Shown here: piece after piece, positions 1 to 4,782 of the stretch
Position numbering within the stretch: position 1 is the first letter of the stretch
Layout of the letters: every line of letters begins with the position of its first letter
NCBI GenBank assembly: GCA_018814505.1
Contig: JAHIZQ010000204.1
Coordinates: 1-5,878, forward strand
Direction: 5' to 3'
DNA length: 5,878 nt
Source: Candidatus Omnitrophota bacterium
GTDB lineage: Bacteria > Omnitrophota > Gorgyraeia > Tantalellales > Tantalellaceae
The notes under the pieces: model-generated
Database searches by the model: none
What the model saw: only the letters and a program-made list of their open reading frames with translations
Told to the model about the DNA's origin: nothing
Position numbers and translations under genes: made by a program

Positions 1-107
1 AAAAACATTTCATAAAAATCGCCAAGCCTGAAAAAAAGTATAGCGTCTTTTTGCTGATCCTTAATTTCCAAATACTGCCGCATCATGGGCGTCAGTTTTT
101 CATCCAT
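1..107 (-). CDS. mutS: DNA mismatch repair protein MutS, N-terminal fragment (cut by window edge)
   Basis: Reading the minus strand from the ATG at 107 gives 35 codons plus two bases before the window ends: [16 protein letters not shown], then [19 protein letters not shown]. This is the start of MutS domain I. It has the TPMMxQYLxIK opening and the [12 protein letters not shown] strand, which carries the Phe-X-Glu mismatch-reading motif (here F31-Y32-E33, equivalent to E. coli F36 and E38). In the family, MutS is a dimeric ABC-type ATPase of about 850 residues that binds mismatches and recruits MutL; only the mismatch-binding tip is visible here. The start is set by GGGGGAG at 115-121, 7 nt upstream. 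The ATG at 112-114 is out of frame and meets a stop after four codons. The gene lies just past the rplQ terminator in the same orientation, so it may have its own promoter or depend on readthrough. Identification is firm; completeness cannot be judged. Confidence 0.93.
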   Translation of the reverse strand, partial: MDEKLTPMMRQYLEIKDQQKDAILFFRLGDFYEMF

Positions 108-114
108 CTTTCAT

Positions 115-121
115 CTCCCCC
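115..121 (-). promoter_or_regulatory. Shine-Dalgarno site of mutS
   Basis: The minus strand reads GGGGGAG here, 7 nt before the ATG at 107. It fixes the mutS start in the absence of the rest of the gene. No convincing -35/-10 pair is visible in the short stretch between the terminator T-tract and this site. Confidence 0.8.
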
Positions 122-161
122 AACCAACAAACCGAACATACCATTAATTCTCTGTTATATG

Positions 162-223
162 AAAATAAAAAAAGGCCAAAGCGACAAAGATTTTAAAACA
201 TACTACTTTGACCCCTTGGCCTT
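162..223 (-). terminator. Rho-independent terminator closing the ribosomal protein operon after rplQ
   Basis: On the minus strand the arm at 223-206 pairs with the arm at 189-172. AAGGCCAA matches TTGGCCTT exactly (8 bp), and CAAAG matches CTTTG exactly (5 bp). The five positions between them give G·U, G-C, G/G, G-C and U/U, so 16 of 18 positions can pair. The loop is the 16 nt at 190-205. Directly after the stem comes a run of seven T, one A and four T (173-162), the signature of an intrinsic terminator for minus-strand transcription. There is no T-tract on the other side, so it is one-directional. It starts about 50 nt after the rplQ stop and ends about 55 nt before mutS. The stem and loop are longer than usual for a simple terminator; see findings for other readings. 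Confidence 0.85.
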
Positions 224-224
224 G

Positions 225-245
225 CTATCCGCATTTTAGCGACAT
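225..245 (-). other. Possible 6-codon leader-like mini-ORF in front of the terminator
   Basis: The minus strand has a strong Shine-Dalgarno, AAGGAGAGG (264-256). After 10 nt comes an ATG at 245 and the codons for MSLKCG, then TAG at 227-225. The stop is one base before the terminator stem begins at 223. A ribosome stopping there would cover part of the left arm of the hairpin, which is the geometry of a translation-coupled attenuator for mutS. That function is inference. The mini-ORF may be chance, or the Shine-Dalgarno may be a relic of a lost gene. No run of special regulatory codons is present. Confidence 0.25.
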
Positions 246-272
246 CTAACTGTAGCCTCTCCTTGAAAATAA

Positions 273-911
273 TTACCCCAGAGACTTTCGACGAAATCTT
301 TTAAAAATACCTTTTTTGTCAACTTTCGTCTGTTCTGTTCTTGCCTTTTGTTTCCTGACATTTTCAACAATTCGTTTTTCCTGTTCTTCAATGTCCACTT
401 CCGGGGCTGAATGCTTCTTCTTTTTCTGAGGGATGTCCGCTTCTGCCGTTACTTCCTCTTTGACAGATTTTTTACTTTTTTTCAGTTTTTTAGATTTAGC
501 CGCAGGCTCTTTTATTGTCTCTATCTTTAAAAGTTTCGCATCCGAAATAGTTTTTTTAGTCAATTCAATAATTGCCATTTGTGTGCCATCGCCTTTTCTT
601 GCTCCAAGCGGCATTATTCTGGTATATCCGCCAGGCACATCTAAATAAAGCGGCGATACAGTATCAAACAAGGTTTTTACAACCGTTTTATCGCTCAATC
701 TGCTGACAACTCGTCTTCGCGCGGTTACTGAATTCGGATTCTTTTTTGCTAAAGTAATAAGCGGTTCCGCGAAACTTCGCAAGGCCTTGGCTTTAGCTAA
801 AGTCGTTTCTATTCGCTGATACGTAAAAAGAGCATTAGCCAAATGTTTTAACATCGCCTTTCGGCTAGCGGTCTTTCTATTTAATCTTCCTTTTTTCTTA
901 CGGTGCCTCAT
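273..911 (-). CDS. rplQ: 50S ribosomal protein L17 with long charged C-terminal extension
   Basis: The N-terminal 118 residues are a complete L17: MRHRKKKGRLNRKTASRKAM at the start, the helix LANALFTYQRIETTLAKAKALR around 24-45, and GGYTRI-MPLGARKGDGTQMAIIEL at 94-117. In the family L17 is a late-assembling 50S protein near the polypeptide exit tunnel. Typical L17 is about 116-130 residues; this one has 212. The extra ~94 residues are highly charged: 29 of the last 92 are Lys or Arg, with about 15 acidic residues. There are Lys clusters near 141-148 and 163-166, a Glu/Lys/Arg-rich stretch likely to be helical near 174-192, and a basic end GIFKRFRRKS. The tail stays in frame with no sign of frameshift. 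The start is supported by AAGGGA at 918-923, 6 nt upstream. It is the last gene of the operon and the terminator follows. Confidence 0.97.
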   Translation of the reverse strand: MRHRKKKGRLNRKTASRKAMLKHLANALFTYQRIETTLAKAKALRSFAEPLITLAKKNPNSVTARRRVVSRLSDKTVVKTLFDTVSPLYLDVPGGYTRIMPLGARKGDGTQMAIIELTKKTISDAKLLKIETIKEPAAKSKKLKKSKKSVKEEVTAEADIPQKKKKHSAPEVDIEEQEKRIVENVRKQKARTEQTKVDKKGIFKRFRRKSLG

Positions 912-958
912 CTATTGTCCCTTCTTCCTTAACCATCTTGTTTAATTATTACCATCAA

Positions 959-1948
959 TTAACTTTCTAACTCATCCTCATCTTCTATTTCCATACCTAA
1001 ATGCAATCCCATGGGAATAAGAACAGCATTAATCTCATTTAAAGATTTCTTCCCGAAATTTTTATACTTAAGCATTTCCGTCTCTTTTTTTCTGACAAGC
1101 TCACCAATAGTACGAATATTGGCTTCCATTAGACAATTCGAACTTCTCACCGAAAGTTCAAGTTCTGAAATAGGTTTATTCATTTTTTTATGAAGTTCTT
1201 TTCTCTCTTTTGACTCTTCTTCCTCTTCTTCAATTTCTTCAGGAAGTTTTCCCATTCCGATAAACACATCCAAATGTCTTTGCAAGATATTAGTCGCATA
1301 TAGCAACGTTTCCTTTGGTTCCATACTGCCATTAGTAAAAATCTCTATAATAAGTTTATCATAATCAGTAATATGCCCAACACGTGTGTTCTCAACTTCC
1401 ACATTTACGCGTTTTACCGGCGAAAACAGAGAATCAACGGCAAGAGTTCCAATAGCATCTTCATCAGTTTTGTTCCTTTCCGAAACAGTATAGCCGCGTC
1501 CTCTTTCAACTTTCATCTCCATTTCAAATTTTACATCTTCAGTAAGAGTCGCTATATGATGATCTGGATTAATAATTTCAACGGTTTCATCACACTTAAT
1601 ATCTTTAGCTGTGACTTCTCCTTTTTTGTCTACGCTTATAAACATCGGTTTAGGATTTTTAAAATGTGACCTTAAAACCAACCCTTTGATATTCATTATT
1701 AACTGTGATACATCTTCATAAACTCCTGGAATAGCTGTAAATTCATGAAGTACTCCATTAATTTTAATCTGTGTTACTGCTGTACCTTCTATGGAGGAAA
1801 GTAAAATTCTACGCAAAGAATTGCCTATCGTCACTCCATATCCTTTTTCAAAAGGCTCAGCAACAACTTTTCCGTATGTTACTTTATAAGTTCCTTCATC
1901 GAATGTGATTATTTTGGGCAATTCAAAATTCTTCAGTTTAATCCCCAT
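959..1948 (-). CDS. rpoA: DNA-directed RNA polymerase subunit alpha
   Basis: With the start at 1948 the protein has 329 residues and begins MGIKLKNFELPK. The N-terminal assembly domain (about 1-232) carries EPFEKGYGVTIGNSLRRILLSS near 31-52, the alpha dimerisation and beta/beta' docking signature. A glutamate-rich linker follows (about 235-257, with an E-rich run at 237-245). The C-terminal domain (about 258-320) has the DNA and activator face: R268, N271, C272, G299, K301 and S302 match E. coli R265, N268, C269, G296, K298 and S299, which contact UP elements. The C terminus is acidic (EIEDEDELES). An ATG at 1957 would add MFG, but AGGAGG at 1958-1963 touches that ATG with no spacer and lies 9 nt from the ATG at 1948, so 1948 is preferred. 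It sits between rpsD and rplQ in the usual alpha-operon order. Confidence 0.97.
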   Translation of the reverse strand: MGIKLKNFELPKIITFDEGTYKVTYGKVVAEPFEKGYGVTIGNSLRRILLSSIEGTAVTQIKINGVLHEFTAIPGVYEDVSQLIMNIKGLVLRSHFKNPKPMFISVDKKGEVTAKDIKCDETVEIINPDHHIATLTEDVKFEMEMKVERGRGYTVSERNKTDEDAIGTLAVDSLFSPVKRVNVEVENTRVGHITDYDKLIIEIFTNGSMEPKETLLYATNILQRHLDVFIGMGKLPEEIEEEEEESKERKELHKKMNKPISELELSVRSSNCLMEANIRTIGELVRKKETEMLKYKNFGKKSLNEINAVLIPMGLHLGMEIEDEDELES

Positions 1949-1957
1949 ACCAAACAT

Positions 1958-1963
1958 CCTCCT
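1958..1963 (-). promoter_or_regulatory. Shine-Dalgarno site deciding the rpoA start
   Basis: The minus strand reads AGGAGG, a perfect anti-16S complement, directly followed by ATG (1957), TTT, GGT, ATG (1948). Zero spacing makes initiation at 1957 unlikely, whereas the 9-nt spacing to 1948 is normal. RpoA proteins commonly begin at the MG(I/V)K position, which agrees with 1948. Confidence 0.8.
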
Positions 1964-1974
1964 ATTAATTTATT

Positions 1975-2007
1975 GAATTATACTTCGATTTATTTCGAAT
2001 ATAATTC
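1975..2007 (-). other. Intercistronic hairpin spanning the rpsD stop codon
   Basis: On the plus strand 1975-1988 (GAATTATACTTCGA) pairs with 1995-2007 (TCGAATATAATTC). This makes 13 base pairs with one unpaired base (1983) and a 6-nt loop at 1989-1994. On the minus-strand mRNA it covers the last rpsD codons, the TAA at 1992-1990 and part of the gap, and it ends 11 nt before the rpoA Shine-Dalgarno. No T-tract follows, so it is not a standard terminator. A role in mRNA processing, stability or rpoA translation is inference. Confidence 0.6.
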
Positions 2008-2619
2008 GACTATAAGGTTCTCTTCTATTGCCATACCAATATCCCCTTTTGTCGGAGCACGTTTCACTTTAAGCGCAAGATTTGCCGCCGACACTTCAAT
2101 CCATTCAGGGGTACCACGGTCTTCAAGTATTTTCGCGGTCTCTTTTATCTCTTTTATCTGAGACTCGTTACCTTTCATCTCTACCTCGTCTCCTTCTTTT
2201 ACCAAAAAAGAAGGTATATTCACCTTACGACCGTTCACTTTAACAAATCCATGTCCGACAAGCTGACGAGCGTTCGCTCGAGACGCAGCAAAACAAGCGC
2301 GAAAAATCACATTATCAAGACGGCATTCCAAAAGCTGTAAGAGAACTTCACCTGTCGCGCCTTTTGCCTTTTCCGCTTTTTTAAAATAATTCTTAAACTG
2401 TTTTTCAAGCATTCCGTAAATTCTTTTTGCTTTTTGCTTTTCCCTAAGCTGAATCGCGTAACCCGATTTCTTGCGTTTTCTCATCTGTCCATGCTGTCCA
2501 GGAGCGTATTCTCTTTTTAAAAAAGAACACTTATCCGTGGAACACTTCGCTCCTTTTAAAAACAATTTTTCATTTTCCCTGCGGCAAAGCCGGCAGGATG
2601 GGGTAATTCGTCTAGCCAT
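1990..2619 (-). CDS. rpsD: 30S ribosomal protein S4, zinc-binding form
   Basis: The 209-residue product begins MARRITPSCRLCRREN and is a complete S4 of normal bacterial length (about 200-210). C9, C12, C26 and C31 form the zinc-knuckle pattern of C+ type S4 proteins, as in Thermus; E. coli S4 lacks the full set. The S4 RNA-binding fold runs from about 99 to 161, with CRLDNVIFR, SRANARQLVGHGFVKVNG and the following strand pair. The end, GDIGMAIEENLIVELYSK, is typical. S4 is a primary 16S rRNA binder that nucleates 30S assembly, and in some bacteria it represses its own operon. AAGGAG at 2629-2634 lies 9 nt before the ATG at 2619, an ideal site. In many Bacillota rpsD lies elsewhere; here it stays between rpsK and rpoA. 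Confidence 0.98.
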   Translation of the reverse strand: MARRITPSCRLCRRENEKLFLKGAKCSTDKCSFLKREYAPGQHGQMRKRKKSGYAIQLREKQKAKRIYGMLEKQFKNYFKKAEKAKGATGEVLLQLLECRLDNVIFRACFAASRANARQLVGHGFVKVNGRKVNIPSFLVKEGDEVEMKGNESQIKEIKETAKILEDRGTPEWIEVSAANLALKVKRAPTKGDIGMAIEENLIVELYSK

Positions 2620-2697
2620 TTATTTTCACTCCTTATTTTTATTCTCTATTGTCCCATTACGCATTGCAATCAGTAAATTATTCTGCCGCATACAACA

Positions 2698-3090
2698 TCA
2701 TATTCTTCTTTTTTTCTTTGGACGGCAACCGTTATGTGGAGTCGGAGTAAGATCCAATATGCCCTGGACGTGAAGCCCTTCTGATCTTATGCTTCGAACG
2801 ACGCTCTCTTTCCCAGCGCCAGGCCCTTTAAGGATAACTTCGACTTCTCTTAATCCATGTAGCCTCGCTTTTTTTATAGCATCTTTTGCCGCGATACTGG
2901 CCGCAAACGGAGTAGATTTTCGTGATCCTTTAAATCCAACTATACCTGGAGAACTCCAACACAAAACTTTTCCGTTTGTATCCGCGACACTTACAATTGT
3001 GTTGTTAAACGTCGCGTGTACAAAAACTTTACCGCTGGATATTTTTTTTATTATTTTTTTTCGCCGTCTTACTTTTGCCTTTTTCTGCAC
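2698..3090 (-). CDS. rpsK: 30S ribosomal protein S11 (GTG start)
   Basis: The 130-residue protein is full length for S11. It has a basic N terminus, GKVFVHATFNNTIVSVAD at 20-37, the hallmark GFKGSRKSTPFAA at 52-64, a GPGAGKES loop at 89-96 and the conserved PTPHNGCRPKKKRRI end at 116-130. S11 binds 16S rRNA on the platform near the E site and works with S7 and S18. The start codon is GTG (3090-3088). It is supported by GAGGT at 3096-3100, 5 nt upstream, and by alignment of the N terminus to the family. The N120-G121 pair is the kind of site known to form isoaspartate in E. coli S11; that chemistry is not visible here. The gene follows rpsM after a 74-bp gap that holds a strong hairpin. Confidence 0.98.
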   Translation of the reverse strand: MQKKAKVRRRKKIIKKISSGKVFVHATFNNTIVSVADTNGKVLCWSSPGIVGFKGSRKSTPFAASIAAKDAIKKARLHGLREVEVILKGPGAGKESVVRSIRSEGLHVQGILDLTPTPHNGCRPKKKRRI

Positions 3091-3117
3091 AATTTACCTC
3101 ATTTCCTTTCATATTCT

Positions 3118-3161
3118 ATACACTGCCGTTACTTTTAAGCTAAAAATTAACGGCACCATAT
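3118..3161 (-). other. Long intercistronic hairpin between rpsM and rpsK
   Basis: On the minus strand TGCCGTTA (3155-3148) pairs exactly with TAACGGCA (3131-3124). Inside, after one bulged A, TTTTTA pairs with TAAAAG (five Watson-Crick pairs and one U·G) around a GCT triloop. Outside, after a G/G mismatch, five more pairs are possible down to 3161/3118. The hairpin starts 3 nt after the rpsM stop and ends 17 nt before the rpsK Shine-Dalgarno at 3096-3100. No T-tract follows, so it does not look like a terminator. Its length within a 74-bp gap is well beyond what I would expect by chance, but its role is not known. Confidence 0.7.
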
Positions 3162-3164
3162 GCA

Positions 3165-3563
3165 CTAACCGGTTTTTACCGCTTTTCTCACGGCTTTATC
3201 TTTAAAGGCCCCAATAGTCCTCTTCGGGCCTTTTCTTGTTCGTGAATTAGTTTTTGTCCTTTGCCCTCTTACTGGAAGATTTTTTTTGTGTCTCGTCCCC
3301 CGATAAGAACCAATACTCATAAGCCTTTTAACGTTTGACAGAAGCAAACGACGCAAATCACCTTCAACCTGATATGATTCCTGAATAATATGCGTTATTG
3401 CCGTAACCTCTTTTTCTTCTAAATCTTTGGCCCGTTTATCCGGAGAAATCCCAGCTTCTTTAAGAATTTCACGAGAATGAGCCGGCCCTATCCCATATAT
3501 ATAAGTTAACGCCACTTCTATTCTTTTTTCTTTTGGTATGTCCACACCTACTATCCTCGGCAT
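3165..3563 (-). CDS. rpsM: 30S ribosomal protein S13
   Basis: The 132-residue product begins [20 protein letters not shown] and is a complete S13, a little longer than the usual 118-128. It has [10 protein letters not shown] at 21-30 in the helix-two-turn-helix region, [23 protein letters not shown] around 70-92, and the conserved basic [14 protein letters not shown] segment at 100-113. The tail reaches towards the P-site tRNA in known ribosomes. In the family S13 sits in the 30S head, contacts P-site tRNA and forms intersubunit bridges with 23S rRNA and L5. AAGGAG at 3569-3574 lies 5 nt before the ATG, giving a strong start. It is the first gene after the 141-bp gap, the position where the E. 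coli alpha operon begins. Confidence 0.98.
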   Translation of the reverse strand: MPRIVGVDIPKEKRIEVALTYIYGIGPAHSREILKEAGISPDKRAKDLEEKEVTAITHIIQESYQVEGDLRRLLLSNVKRLMSIGSYRGTRHKKNLPVRGQRTKTNSRTRKGPKRTIGAFKDKAVRKAVKTG

Positions 3564-3704
3564 ATCGTCTCCTTGATTTCATTACACTTTGTTTTATATC
3601 TCTACTAAAACTACTATTAATTACTGCAAACCACCTACACTATGCCTCTTCGCTAAAACATAGTTTGTTAACACCGTGAACAATTCAATGTCCTACTAAC
3701 AGAA
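3564..3704 (-). other. 141-bp gap at the spc/alpha operon boundary
   Basis: This is the largest intergenic gap in the cluster apart from the rplQ-mutS junction, and it lies between rpmJ and rpsM, where E. coli has separate spc and alpha operons. On the minus strand it holds a small hairpin (ACTATG 3664-3659 with CATAGT 3644-3639, 14-nt loop with further U·G/U-A pairing possible), a short inverted repeat TTGTT/AACAA just upstream, and the rpsM Shine-Dalgarno at 3569-3574. AT-rich hexamers such as TATAAA occur but none has a convincing -35 partner at 16-18 bp. It could be a leader or internal promoter region; no specific element is recognised. Confidence 0.4.
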
Positions 3705-3818
3705 TTATCCTTGCCTTTGCTTATGTTTTGGATCCTTACAAATTATTCGCACGACACCTTTTCTTCGTACAACTTTACAATTCGCGCATATTTTTCTAAC
3801 ACTTGGCCTGACCTTCAC
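3705..3818 (-). CDS. rpmJ: 50S ribosomal protein L36, zinc-ribbon form (GTG start)
   Basis: The minus strand from the GTG at 3818 encodes 37 residues ending in TAA at 3707-3705: [17 protein letters not shown], then [20 protein letters not shown]. This is exactly the usual length and sequence of L36. C11, C14, C27 and H32 form the Cys3-His zinc ribbon of the C+ form. L36 is the smallest 50S protein and is inserted late, bridging 23S rRNA domains near the base of the L7/L12 stalk region. The start follows the infA stop by only 2 bp and has GGGAG at 3827-3831 inside the infA 3' end, 8 nt upstream, so translational coupling to infA is likely. The C+ form binds zinc; some bacteria hold a second, cysteine-free copy used when zinc is scarce, which cannot be assessed in this window. 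Confidence 0.97.
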   Translation of the reverse strand: MKVRPSVRKICANCKVVRRKGVVRIICKDPKHKQRQG

Positions 3819-3820
3819 AA

Positions 3821-4042
3821 TTATTTCTCCCTTTTAATAACTCGTCCTCTGCTTAAATCATACGGAGATAATTCTACTGTAACTTTATCTCCGGGAACGA
3901 TTCTTATAAAGTACATCCTCATTTTTCCCGACACATGGGCAAGAACAATATGCCCGTTTTCTAACTTAACTTTAAACATCGCATTCGGCAAAGTTTCTAC
4001 AATTTCACCGATAGCAACAATGGGTTCTTCTTTTGGGCTCAT
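3821..4042 (-). CDS. infA: Translation initiation factor IF-1
   Basis: The 73-residue protein matches the standard IF-1 length (about 72). It is a single OB fold with [20 protein letters not shown] at 8-27, [16 protein letters not shown] at 28-43 and [18 protein letters not shown] at 47-63, followed by the basic [10 protein letters not shown] end. IF-1 binds the 30S A site and assists IF-2 and IF-3 during initiation. The KMRMYFIRI segment replaces the more common KMRKNYIRI, a conservative variation. The ATG overlaps the map stop by four bases (ATGA, 4042-4039), and GGAG at 4051-4054 lies 8 nt upstream, within map. Coupled translation from map is therefore likely. Confidence 0.97.
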   Translation of the reverse strand: MSPKEEPIVAIGEIVETLPNAMFKVKLENGHIVLAHVSGKMRMYFIRIVPGDKVTVELSPYDLSRGRVIKREK

Positions 4043-4782
4043 GTTATTATCTCCGCTTCTTTATTTCCAACAATAACTGTATCTTCAAAATGCGCTGAAA
4101 ACTTGCCATCCGCAGTTACAGCTGTCCATCCATCCGGCTTTATCTTTACATTCCTTGTACCACAATTAATCATAGGTTCTATTGCCAAAACTAAACCCTG
4201 CTGGAGAACCGGACCTTTTCCTTTTTGTCCCCAATTAGGAACTTCCGGCGGTTCATGTAAAGCCTTGCCTACACCATGCCCAACAAACATTCTGACTTCT
4301 TTAAACTTGAATTTTTCCGCAACATTCTGAATAGCATGCGAAATATCCGAAACTCTGTTGCCCGTAACCGCCTGTTTTATTCCTTCGGTTAGACATTGTT
4401 TAGTACAGTCTATAAGGCGTTCGGCTTCTTCAGTAATTGTTCCAACTGAAAAAGTCCGAGCGGCATCTGTAAAATAACCGTTTTTTTTTACCCCAATGTC
4501 AATGCTGACAATATCACCGTCTTGTATAACAATATCGGCCGACGGTATACCATGGACAACTACTTCATTTAATGACGCACAAATCGATCCTGGATATCCT
4601 TTGTACCCTTTAAACGCCGGCTCCGCACCATGCCTACGGATTTCCTTTTCAACCTCAATATCTAAATCTAAAGTCGATACGCCGCCCATTATTTTGTTCT
4701 CTACAAAAGAAAACACTTTTTTTAGGATTTCTCCGGATTCCCTAATTTTACGTATATCTTTTTCATTCGTCAGAATTGTCAT
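4039..4782 (-). CDS. map: Methionine aminopeptidase, type I
   Basis: The 247-residue product has the length of a catalytic-domain-only bacterial type Ia MetAP and the pita-bread fold signatures. The catalytic set is complete: H77 (NEVVVHG), metal ligands D95 (VSIDIG) and D106 (FTDAART), H169 (VGHGVG), H176, E202 (AIEPM) and E233 (AHFEDT). The enzyme removes the initiator methionine from nascent proteins when the second residue is small, using a two-metal centre in the cytosol. The start is supported by GAGAAGG at 4791-4797, 8 nt upstream, and by the family-like opening [17 protein letters not shown]. The first 20 bp overlap the end of adk in another frame, and the last 4 bp overlap infA. I see no SEC-C zinc tail or N-terminal extension. 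Confidence 0.98.
   Translation of the reverse strand: MTILTNEKDIRKIRESGEILKKVFSFVENKIMGGVSTLDLDIEVEKEIRRHGAEPAFKGYKGYPGSICASLNEVVVHGIPSADIVIQDGDIVSIDIGVKKNGYFTDAARTFSVGTITEEAERLIDCTKQCLTEGIKQAVTGNRVSDISHAIQNVAEKFKFKEVRMFVGHGVGKALHEPPEVPNWGQKGKGPVLQQGLVLAIEPMINCGTRNVKIKPDGWTAVTADGKFSAHFEDTVIVGNKEAEIIT

Noticed and set aside
154..179. TATAAC with upstream TTGGCC as a mutS promoter
   Set aside because: Only 14 bp separate the hexamers, the -35 match is poor, and it lies inside the terminator sequence.
51..239. 62-residue plus-strand open frame
   Set aside because: It runs antisense through the mutS start, its ribosome binding site and the terminator hairpin, has no recognisable domain, and the minus-strand MutS reading is clear.
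942..962. TTAATT/AATTAA inverted repeat in the rpoA-rplQ gap
   Set aside because: Only six A-T pairs around a 9-nt loop in AT-rich DNA; not convincing as a structure.
2789..3205. 138-residue plus-strand open frame and other plus-strand frames such as 1373-1669, 2471-2773, 3711-4076 and 4496-4789
   Set aside because: All are antisense shadows of conserved ribosomal protein, rpoA, infA or map genes, without their own family signatures.
3582..3640. Possible promoter before rpsM (TATAAA and TTGCAG-like hexamers on the minus strand)
   Set aside because: Spacing between candidate -35 and -10 boxes is wrong (about 25 bp for TTGCAG/TATAAA) and AT-rich DNA gives many such hexamers.
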